Shown here: positions 56,403 to 64,000 of the stretch, in pieces | Layout: the number at the start of each line of letters is the position of its first letter | Position numbering within the stretch: the stretch's first letter is position 1 | Origin: Anniella stebbinsi | Taxonomy: Eukaryota > Chordata > Lepidosauria > Squamata > Anniellidae | DNA: 64,000 nucleotides | Direction: 5' to 3' | Assembly (NCBI GenBank): GCA_029215795.1 | Contig: JARDYH010000002.1 | Span: forward strand, 42,640,001-42,704,000 | Notes under the pieces: model-generated | Seen by the model: only the letters and a program-made list of their open reading frames with translations | Databases searched by the model: none | Told to the model about the DNA's origin: nothing | Program-made: the position numbers and the translations under genes

Positions 56403-58931
56403 TTACTCCCCCGCGGGCATGAGGGTGGGGTATCCCAGCAGGGGCAGATTGACCTTGAGGAAGACCAGCTGCTCCACAATCTCAGCGTCCAAGCGAGAGC
56501 GGTGGGGTGTGACCACGTCGCCCGCCATGGAAAACACCCGCTCGCTTGGAACGCTGGACGGTGGGCAGCTGATTCTGTCCATGGCCACCCGCGCCAGATC
56601 AGGCCACATCTGGCGCCGAGATGACCAGTAGGCCAGGGGTTCGATGGAGCCGTCCTCCATCTGCTCCGCCAGGTAACGCTGCACTGCTGCTGCAGCGTCA
56701 TCCTGGCGGCGGCTGGGTTGAGTGCCTCTATGCCCAACCGCAGCCTGCAAAGCCTTGTCCCAAAACCCCTGGCCTGTCCCCCTGCTGGGTGTGGTGGTGC
56801 TGCTGCCGCCGCTGCTGGTGGTGCTCAGCGGACTTAGCGCCTGGGCTTCGGTGGGCTCCTCCTCTGCCTGCCCAATCCTGGCATCCCGGGCCGCCCGAAC
56901 GTCCGTCACCAGCATTTCCACCCAACCTGCCCGGGAAGTCTGCCCACATAACCCATCCTTGATGCGCGGGTCGCACATGGTGGCCAACATGTACTGCCTC
57001 TCGTTGTAGAGAGGCTGGACCCGGCGGGATAGGCTTTCCCTCAGCCTCGTCACCACTTCCCGCACCTCTGGCAGGAAGCGCCTGCCGGTGACGGCATCCC
57101 CGGCCTCCAGAAACTCGCCCATCTGATTCTGGAGATGCCTGGCCACGGGGAGCACCTGGCTGAGAAGGGCAGTGCTGCTGCTCAGGGTCTCGGTGGCCTC
57201 AAGGAACGGCTTGAGGACCACCAGAAGCTGGGACATGGCCTCCCACTGCTGCCTGGACAGTGGGGCCTGGATGCCAATGTCCCCGACCCTGAACATCTTG
57301 TGGACAACACGCTGTTGCTCCACCATACGCTCGAGCATGTGGTAGGTGGAGTTCCAACGTGTTGCCACGTCCTGCACTAGCCGGTGCTGCGGAAGTCCCA
57401 GCTCCTGCTGCTTCTCCCGCAGCAACCGACTGCCCTTCACGCTGTGGTGGAAATGCCCAGCCACCTTCCTGCAGCTCTCTAGGAGATTACGGATTTGGGG
57501 AGGGAGAGGGGCCTTGCTGCCTCCAAGGCCATCCCTCACGACCAGGTTGAAGACGTGCGCGATGCAGCGGATGCCCTCAAATCCGCCATCGCGCACCGCC
57601 TTCAGCATATTGGCTCCCCCGTCCGTGACCATGTAACCGCGGGTGTGCTGGTGCCCGCCCAGCCACCCTGCCACCATGCGGTTCATGGCCTCCGTAATCT
57701 CCTCCGCCGTGTGGGACTGGTCCATGACTGCGGTATGAAGGAGGGCCCAGCGGCAGCCCTCCTTCCCAGTCCCAGAAGTCCTGGGTGCTTCCTGCCCTGA
57801 GGCTCCCCACCAGTGAGCCGTCAGGGACAGGTAAGCGTGCACTCCTCCTTCGCTGGACCAGATGTCCGAAGTGAAGTGCACCTTCTGTGCCTCTGCCTGG
57901 CACAGACGACCCAGAACTAACTCCCTGCATGCCTGGTACAGGGAGGGCACCACACGCCTGCTCAGGGTGGTGCGACACGGCGGCTTATAGTATGGAACCA
58001 CAAGAGCCATCAGCCTCTTGAAGCCTGCGTTCTCGACGAGGCTGAATGGCTGGTCATCCAACGCCACCATCTCACCGATGCAATTGGTGATCTGGTTGGG
58101 CGCTGGAAAACGCCACCTTGTGGCTCCATACTTCCCCCACCCCATCTCTTCCATGGTGGCCTGGCGAAGCCTCTTGGGGATGGGAGGTCGAGAGCTGGCA
58201 GAAGTTGCAGGAGCCTTCTGCTTGCCCTTGCCGCTAGCACCAGTCTGCTGCGAGGTGCCCGCCTCGGTCCCAAGCAAAACAGACTGGTGGTGCCTCTGCA
58301 TGTGGCGGGTGAGGTTCGTGGTGGTGAAGTGGCCTGGCATTTTTCCCCTGCTCACTGACATCTTGCAGTGGCGACAGACAGCAAAGCGGGAATCCACTGC
58401 CACCTCAAAGTGGTCCCACACCTTGCTTGCCTGTCGCTTCTGGGGTGACACAGACGGCCTGCCGGCGCCTTCGCTCTGTGGTGTCACCTCAGGAGCAAGG
58501 GAATGAGTGGAAGAGAGGACGGATTGTGGAGAGTAAGTCTCTGGTGCTGCCTGCTCTTCCTCTTGCCCCACATCAGAGTCCTCCTCCTCACTCTGAACCT
58601 CGCTGACTTCCACAAGATCTGGGAAAAGATCAGTCAGCGGGTTCACAGGCTCACCCACCAAAGAAGGAGCTGGATATAGTGCTCCTTCTTCATGCCCACT
58701 GCTGCTCCCAGCACCTGCCTCATGTTGCTGAAAGAGTGCCCTGCAGGCACTACTTTGAGTTGCCTCTGCCTGCTTCTGCTGCCCCAGTGGAGAACGCCTC
58801 AGTTTAACTGGGGGTGTGGAAGTAGGCTGCCTGCTGCTGGTCCCAGCAGCAGCAGCAGCAGCGCCATGCCCAGAGCGGCCTCTCCCAAATGCTGCCTTGG
58901 GAGCACCCCCCCTTTGAGTGCCACGCTTCAT
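56403..58931 (-). CDS. hAT transposase, BED zinc finger, 842 aa, intact
   Basis: A single uninterrupted frame. Residues 1-165 are low-complexity (Ala, Ser, Gln, Glu-rich). At about 170-215 is a BED-type zinc finger: KVWDHFE, Cys186-x2-Cys189, His210 and His214 or His215 in LTRHMQRHH. The RNase H-like catalytic core follows, with Asp356 in FTSDIW, Asp437 in MVTDGGAN and CIAH at 456-459. DVATRWNSTYHML (521-533) is the conserved hAT RW motif. The C-terminal dimerisation region has PSSVPSERVFSMAGDVV (791-807), whose Glu797 is the candidate third acidic residue. Family role: binds the TIRs, excises the element and inserts it with 8-bp duplications. The start is the first Met, as nothing upstream is in frame. 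Confidence 0.95.
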   Translation of the reverse strand: MKRGTQRGGAPKAAFGRGRSGHGAAAAAAGTSSRQPTSTPPVKLRRSPLGQQKQAEATQSSACRALFQQHEAGAGSSSGHEEGALYPAPSLVGEPVNPLTDLFPDLVEVSEVQSEEEDSDVGQEEEQAAPETYSPQSVLSSTHSLAPEVTPQSEGAGRPSVSPQKRQASKVWDHFEVAVDSRFAVCRHCKMSVSRGKMPGHFTTTNLTRHMQRHHQSVLLGTEAGTSQQTGASGKGKQKAPATSASSRPPIPKRLRQATMEEMGWGKYGATRWRFPAPNQITNCIGEMVALDDQPFSLVENAGFKRLMALVVPYYKPPCRTTLSRRVVPSLYQACRELVLGRLCQAEAQKVHFTSDIWSSEGGVHAYLSLTAHWWGASGQEAPRTSGTGKEGCRWALLHTAVMDQSHTAEEITEAMNRMVAGWLGGHQHTRGYMVTDGGANMLKAVRDGGFEGIRCIAHVFNLVVRDGLGGSKAPLPPQIRNLLESCRKVAGHFHHSVKGSRLLREKQQELGLPQHRLVQDVATRWNSTYHMLERMVEQQRVVHKMFRVGDIGIQAPLSRQQWEAMSQLLVVLKPFLEATETLSSSTALLSQVLPVARHLQNQMGEFLEAGDAVTGRRFLPEVREVVTRLRESLSRRVQPLYNERQYMLATMCDPRIKDGLCGQTSRAGWVEMLVTDVRAARDARIGQAEEEPTEAQALSPLSTTSSGGSSTTTPSRGTGQGFWDKALQAAVGHRGTQPSRRQDDAAAAVQRYLAEQMEDGSIEPLAYWSSRRQMWPDLARVAMDRISCPPSSVPSERVFSMAGDVVTPHRSRLDAEIVEQLVFLKVNLPLLGYPTLMPAGE

Positions 58932-59544
58932 TTTATTTTTATTATTATTTATTTTTGTGTAAGTGTGTGCTTTGCTGACTTTTTTTGTGTTTGTAGCAGC
59001 AGGCTACACAGCCCAGCAACACACACTCACTCACAAGCGCGCACACACACACACACACACACAGAGAGAAAGAGAGAGAGAGAGAGAGAGGATAGAAATA
59101 TTTTTTTATTATTTTTTTGGGTTTTTTTCAGAAAGCGAAAGTAGAACAAACAAACACACTCACTGCAAAGACAAACTGAACTCACAGACAAACAAACGTG
59201 CTATCTAAGAAAGGAAAGGCAAGAGAGAAAGGAAAGCCAAGAGAGAGAACAAGAAAAGCTGAAGTAAAAGATCAGAAACTCCTCAAAACCACCTCCAAAT
59301 GCAATCAAATCAATACAGTCTCTCCAACACAGCTCCAAAAACACTCCCTAATCTCCTCCACGTTCAACCCACAAAGAGCCAGAAGGGCAGGGCTGAGAGA
59401 ATATATACTGGTGCCCTCCTCCAGCATTGCGATTGGAGGCTGAAGAAAGTCTTCACAGGATTGGGTGATTCAGTCATGTATTCTAAAGCACAATTGGTGG
59501 ATCAAGCTGTCAAACACACACACACAAACACAGCCTCCCCCTCC
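58932..59544 (-). promoter_or_regulatory. Transposase upstream region with CCAAT and TATA-like boxes
   Basis: On the minus strand a CCAAT box (ATTGG at 59432-59436 on plus) lies about 25-30 bp upstream of TATATATTC (about 59399-59408). This would place a start near 59370 and a 5' UTR of about 440 nt. The UTR would contain (GT)n and (TC)n tracts, since the plus strand has (CA)n at 59041-59062 and (GA)n at 59063-59090. It would also hold an A/T-rich run directly before the ATG. The promoter call is inferred from these boxes only. Confidence 0.45.
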
Positions 59545-60678
59545 CTTTCCTGAAGGTTTAAAATAATAAAGTTTAACCTTTGTTTTCCCACTAAAGCATT
59601 GCACCAAAGTTTGTTAAATTTCCAGCGTTTGAGCGGGCATAGGTCCTGTGCCATGTGAGCGAGTTAGAGGTTTGTAGCTCTTAAAACCAACCCATAAATC
59701 CCATGTGAAATGCCATGCATAAACCTTTGTTTTCCCACTAAAGCATTGCACCAAAGTTTGTTAAATTTCCAGCGTTTGAGCGGGCATAGGTCCTGTGCCA
59801 TGTGAGCGAGTTAGAGGTTTGTAGCTCTTAAAACCAACCCATAAATCCCATGTGAAATGCCATGAATAAACGTTCGTTTCCCACTAAAATGTTGCACCTA
59901 GCTTCCGGAAATTTCACACACATTTGAAGTGAAGTGTTCCCTGCAATGTGCCAAAGTTTCCCGTTTGTATCTTTGAAAATAAAAAAATGGGAGGCAAAAC
60001 TGTATTTTACCCCACTGCTACCCAATTTTCAACAATTCATTGCCAACACATGCCTGGAGCTAGCTGTCTGAAATTTTACACACATATCAAGGGAAGTGTT
60101 CCCTGTAATGTGCCGAAGTGTCCTGTTTGTATCTTTAAAAATAAAAACATGGGAGGCATAACTGCATTTACCCCACTACTACCCATTTTTCAAAAATTCA
60201 TTGCCACACCAGGCAAGCACCCACGGTTCTGGGATTTCACACACGTGGGTCCCAAGGTTCCACCTACAATGTGGCAAAGTTTCATGTGTGTAACTTTAAA
60301 AATGACCGAGTTATAGGCATTCCATGTTATTTATTAAAAAATTAATTGCCACAAACTGCATGCACCAATCTTTCTGAAATTTCTCACAGATACCTATCCC
60401 TAACCAGTGTACAATGTGCCCAAGTTTCATCCTTCTGTCGTTAAAAATGAAAAAGTTATAGGCGTTTTTGTAAAACAACAATACTTTGCTATGGGAAAAA
60501 CGCATTTAAAATGGCGTCCGATCCGCCGATCCGATCCGATCCGGATCGGACCTCGCCGGATCGGATCGGATCGGATCGGATGGTGTATCGGATCGGATCG
60601 GATCGGATCGGATTTTCCGATTTTTGGGGCGGATCGGATTCGGATCGTGGATCGGATCCGATCCGATGCACACCCCTA
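59545..60678. repeat. hAT right terminal inverted repeat (1.13 kb)
   Basis: Inverse of the left arm. It contains two 147-bp units (59575-59880) against four on the left, the same older 150-160 bp units, and the GGATC array at the tip (60520-60668). Over the shared stretches the arms are identical or nearly so. Confidence 0.95.
60520..60668. repeat. GGATC/CGGATC short-period array, right tip
   Basis: Counterpart of 48439-48560 with a different arrangement and more copies, interrupted by GATTTTTGGGGCGG-type sequence. The difference between the arms shows that this block mutates faster than the rest of the TIR. Confidence 0.9.
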
Positions 60679-60686
60679 ATAATAAG
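60679..60686. repeat. Right 8-bp target site duplication
   Basis: ATAATAAG, identical to 48410-48417. Confidence 0.95.
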
Positions 60687-61146
60687 CTTGCCACTCGGCA
60701 GTTCTCCATTGCTGGCAATAATAACAACAACTACAAAATCAGTTTCTTTAAAACTATTTTAAAGAATAGTTTAAATAGTTGTGTTCTGAGCAGAATACCT
60801 GGGCACTTCCCCAAGTGTGATCCATAAATTAAGCTGATGGAAAGTAATTAATGCCAATTGAGAACATTTTATTCATGTTAGGACACGTCTTAAGTCAGTC
60901 ATGCTGGCGAAGCAAGAAGTCAAAGCAAGAAAACGTTGCTTCTACCACTTCATCGTTTATTCCCCTCCCACCAGTGAAGTTTCTCTAACAGTTACAATGC
61001 CTTTTGCAGTGCATATGCCCAATGGGTGGATGCACAGAGGGCTGTATGAATGCTTCCTCCCCAACATAACTCCAGAGGTACCTTCAACTGACAGTATTTC
61101 CTGCATGCACTGAGTTTGAAAAGCAATATTTAATGTTTAAGTCATC
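60687..61146. other. Intergenic, nothing recognised
   Basis: Unique-looking sequence right of the hAT element, with a short (AAC)n-like run at 60721-60733. Confidence 0.5.
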
Positions 61147-61804
61147 GACTGGGTTCACACGACACAACAACCAGGGCCAGCCCTACCATGAAGCGGTAGG
61201 AAGTGGGAGCAGCAGGCAGCAGAGTCTAGGAAGAGTGGTGCTCTCCCCTTCCAAAGGTCTGCTGCTTCTTAGTCCTGCTGGACAGCTGGACATGCAGACA
61301 AATAGCAGGACCAAGAAGCACCTCCCAACGCTAGCTGGCCTGACTGCTTGGCTGCCAGCTGGCCGGGTGGCTTACTTTCTATGCGCACGTTTGCAAGTTT
61401 GCCTCCTCGATGTGCTGCCTGCAAGGTGTTTCCACCTTCAGGAGGTGCATGGCACCTGCACGAGGTCAGGCAAAATATCACAAGGGATCTCTTACGATAT
61501 TTTGCCTGACACGCAGACACTGCACTGTTGCTGAAGGTGGACACACTTTATGGGCAACGTGATGGAGAGGTGGCATATGTATGCACGCAAAGGAACTACT
61601 CAGCTGGCGAACTGCTGAGGTGCGTGCAGGGCACATGGCAACAGAGGTAAGCAAGGAAGTAAATGGGCAGGTGGGTGAGCAGTGGCAGGTCTCCGCTTCA
61701 GGTGGCAACCTGCCTTGGGCTGTGCCTAACAACAACCTATGGTTCTACAACAATCCACACTCAACCTTGAGTGTGGGCTGTCGTGTTGTGTGGACACAGC
61801 CAAT
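61147..61804. mobile_element. Non-autonomous DNA transposon, about 658 bp
   Basis: The left end ACTGGGTTCACACGACACAA faces, inverted, GTCGTGTTGTGTGGACACAG near 61776-61800. The interior is GC-richer and has one internal inverted repeat around AGGCAAAATATC and its complement (61468-61510). No transposase. The ends resemble those at 1557 and 41953. The frames 61133-61534 and 61581-61883 are not supported. Confidence 0.6.
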
Positions 61805-62929
61805 GTCTGCCTTTGTAGATGTTCAACCCTTTTTCAGTCTCTGCTCAAGCACTAAACTCCTGCAGCTGAAATTGGTAAGATAAACAGGAAGGGGTGAGAA
61901 AGTGAGGGCCTTTCCAAAGTTTTTCCAGATGTGGAAAATGCAGTGGTTACTCAAGTTATATGCAATACACACACCCTTTTGGAGGACCTCTCTCTCCTTA
62001 TGCATTGTGGAGTTTCATACCTTCCTGAGTATTTTTAGGCTCAGAAACATATACAAAGTAATATATGTGGATGTTTTAATAGTCTGTATCATTGTTAAGT
62101 ATGGTCATGATTGTAGTAGGGTAAGGACATACATTTTAAAATAATCATGACCTGCACTGGATTAATATATAAACAACTACAAAATACACCTAGAGGGTTA
62201 TTTAAATCTGTAAAAGTGACTTGTGACCCCTATTAAACTAATAATCAGTTGTAATTCTTTAAACTTAATTCAGAAACAATTAACCCAATATTTGCTGGAA
62301 GAAAGTATTTACAAGTTCTGTTCTTCATTTACTTTAGCTAGTTTATTGTCAATATATTATTTCAGAACATGCATAGCTAGGTTGGGTAGGTTACTGTCTG
62401 TTATTCTTACTTGGCAATAACAATGGAAAAAAATTAGCTTGTAACAGTGATGCTTTACCTACTCTGCCAGGGCTTTCATATTATTCTGGATGGCAAAATA
62501 ACCTCCATTTGCTCAGAAAAACAGAAAATGATGATATAAATTCTAATGTGTTTGTATATATTTGTGTCTCACGCTATTATGAAGGCTGTAGAGCAGAAGA
62601 ATTTTAAAAAACAGTTAAGACAGAAAGTATACACAATATAGACAGTAAAATACTCCTAATAGCTTCACCCTCAATAACAAAATATCAGTCAAGACAGAAA
62701 GGTTTTATAGTTCTTCCAGATATCAGCAGCTCAGATTTTAGCAAGCCTCCAGAGCCAAGGAGTTCATGGCTGTGGGGCAGCTACAACAAATGTTTCAAAT
62801 GTTGCTCTGGAGAGTACTTTTTTCCTATCAGTAATATATTGCAGTTTTTCATTATCTGCAACAATCACAAAAGGAAGGTGATTTAAAGCTACAATTAGAA
62901 TAAAAATGGGATTTTTGCAAAAACATAGA
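61805..62929. other. Intergenic, nothing recognised
   Basis: AT-rich unique sequence. No exon of RPS23 or any other expected neighbour was recognised. Confidence 0.5.
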
Positions 62930-63132
62930 GGGCAGTATCTAACACTGCCCTCTGCTTACACCATTGATGTTGTGCTAGTATAAGCCATTTCTAGTGCCGT
63001 GCCGATAGCATATACTGGCATGATGGCTTGCTCCAGAAACCCATTGGGCCAGAATATGCTATTGGCATGCTAGAGGTAGCTTATGCTAGTGCTATGTCAG
63101 TGGTGCATGCAGAGCAACAGTGGATACTGTCC
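62930..63132. mobile_element. MITE, 203 bp, GGGCAGTATC termini
   Basis: GGGCAGTATCTAACACTGCC at the left faces, inverted, CAGTGGATACTGTCC at the right. CTCTGC and TGCTAGTATAAGCC subterminal motifs are mirrored. Same family as 22508-22666. Confidence 0.75.
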
Positions 63133-63757
63133 ATATTATCCTTTTGGGGGGGGTGTGAAGAAACCATTTATTGTATTTTTAGCATTTAATGTAAAAGGGC
63201 TGGTGTTTGTAGTTATGATTGGTTATATCACATAGTTAAATACCTCCACTTGAAATAAAAACAATGAGGTAAAAGTGCCCTGTTTTTTATTAGCCCTCAA
63301 AACCTCTGTGAAGATTACAGCATATAGGGGCTAGTAAGAGGGCAAATGAGGGCAACACCTTTTGGCAATTAGTAGTACTGAAAGTGAAAGGCACTGGTAT
63401 TTATACTGATTGGGGACCTTAGGAGTAGCTAACCCATGACTGGGGTTCTGGGGTTCACACTAAAAGAAATTCTATGGGTCCATGGGTTGGACCTGAGAAG
63501 TGGTCACATGTTACTAGCCTGGGATTGTTGCCAGTAGAGAATAAGTAGGCCTGACACAGCACTGCCAGGGGTCAATTGGAGCCACAGAGAGAGAGAGAGA
63601 GAGAGAAGAATGGGGCAAAGGGTAAAGAAAAAACATCCAGAAGAAGAGAACAATGCTGGGCTTTAGAGGACTCATAAAGAGCTTGTTATTAGTATGATTA
63701 AATAATTATTTCTATGTATTACAGTTTTGTCACAATCCTGCTGGCACTAGGGCCAGA
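63133..63757. other. Intergenic with (GA)n tract
   Basis: A (GA)n microsatellite at 63584-63606. No gene recognised. Confidence 0.55.
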
Positions 63758-63759
63758 TC

Positions 63760-63799
<40 letters not shown>

Positions 63800-64000
63800 T
63801 ACACTTATATACCGCCCCATAGCTGAAGCTCTCTGGGCGGTTTACAAAAATTAAAAGATTGAACACTCAAAAGACAATATACAAAATGTAAAACCATAAA
63901 CATAAAACAGCTGACATTAAAACACTTTAAAACATTTTAACTGTTAAGCCTGGCCACAATGTCAATCAAAACCTCAACTTGAGCTGTTAAAATGCCTGGG
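63758..64000 (-). mobile_element. L2-like LINE/SINE 3' end, runs off the window
   Basis: (ATT)n at 63760-63796, then ACCGCCCCATAGCTGAAGC and TCTCTGGGCGGTTTACAAAA. The same 3' end and orientation as the LINE at 42104-42840. The remainder lies beyond the window. Confidence 0.75.

Larger units (their letters stand above)
48418..60678 (-). mobile_element. Complete 12.26-kb hAT DNA transposon
   Basis: Bounded by TAGGGATGTGCA at the left and the inverted TGCACACCCCTA at the right, flanked by perfect ATAATAAG duplications. It contains, left to right, a 1.4-kb terminal inverted repeat, a short spacer, and tandem arrays of 162, about 328, about 30 and 136-148 bp. A minus-strand transposase of 842 codons, its upstream region and a 1.1-kb inverted repeat follow. 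Arms are nearly identical: the translated 65-codon and 122-codon stretches at 49052-49249 and 48761-49129 are the same as at 59828-60025 and 59948-60316. Typical hAT elements are 2-6 kb with TIRs of 10-30 bp, so this one is unusually large and complex. Confidence 0.96.

Noticed and set aside
58018..58506. 162-codon plus-strand frame antisense to the transposase
   Set aside because: It is complementary to the conserved BED-finger region. Its openness reflects codon bias of the real frame.
56403..58931. Domesticated ZBED-type host gene
   Set aside because: The frame sits within perfect 8-bp duplications and near-identical inverted repeats, so it belongs to a mobile element.
60520..60668. Telomeric or centromeric satellite
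   Set aside because: The GGATC array lies exactly inside the tip of a transposon with target duplications and has an inverted partner at the other tip.
38846..64000. RPS23 or ATP6AP1L, which neighbour ATG10 in mammals
   Set aside because: No stretch resembling their conserved exons was found. Either the intergenic distance is larger here or the order differs.

Overview
The window is animal nuclear DNA, most consistent with a squamate reptile (species not determined). The evidence is a spliced vertebrate autophagy gene, remnants of CR1 and L2-like LINEs, MIR-type and tRNA-derived SINEs, a DIRS-type tyrosine-recombinase retrotransposon, many MITEs, abundant microsatellites and AT-rich unique sequence. 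No bacterial, organellar, CRISPR or classical RNA gene is seen.

Layout. From 1 to about 38.85 kb is the 3' part of ATG10 (plus strand), the E2-like enzyme that conjugates ATG12 to ATG5. Four coding exons are visible (3417-3543, 7948-8045, 36912-37006, 38434-38545). They read continuously to a stop, and the catalytic-type Cys lies in the third. The 28.9 kb intron between exons two and three holds a degraded CR1 copy (18.3-20.6 kb), a three-level nested insertion (14.5-16.4 kb: CR1, then a Harbinger-like MITE, then a solo LTR), and a nearly full-length but broken DIRS element (24778-30655). The DIRS element has inverted terminal repeats, an internal complementary region, gag, RT-RNase H and tyrosine recombinase. 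From 38.9 to 48.4 kb is intergenic repeat-rich DNA, including a 41.95-42.9 kb MITE interrupted by an L2-like LINE and a 414-bp palindromic element.

The most striking object is a complete 12,261-bp hAT DNA transposon at 48418-60678, flanked by a perfect 8-bp target duplication (ATAATAAG). It has terminal inverted repeats of 1.1-1.4 kb, which are arrays of GGATC-type motifs plus tandem units of about 150 bp. On the minus strand it has an uninterrupted 842-codon BED-finger/hAT transposase. Its interior is built of four different tandem arrays (162, about 328, about 30 and 136-148 bp). The 328-bp units each carry a splice acceptor and splice donor around a 116-nt exon-like block, on the transposase strand. 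The 136-bp units resemble GC-rich promoter modules. Near-identity of the two arms, intact target duplications and the open transposase argue for recent mobility.

How it fits together. ATG10 is the only host gene recognised. The rest is a layered record of transposition. The DIRS copy carries at least four stops and two frame breaks, so it is dead. The hAT copy looks potentially functional. A plausible transcription unit for it starts near a CCAAT/TATA pair at 59.40-59.44 kb and crosses the transposase. It may be spliced through the cassettes to an AATAAA at 50161-50166. That model is inference from sequence signals only.
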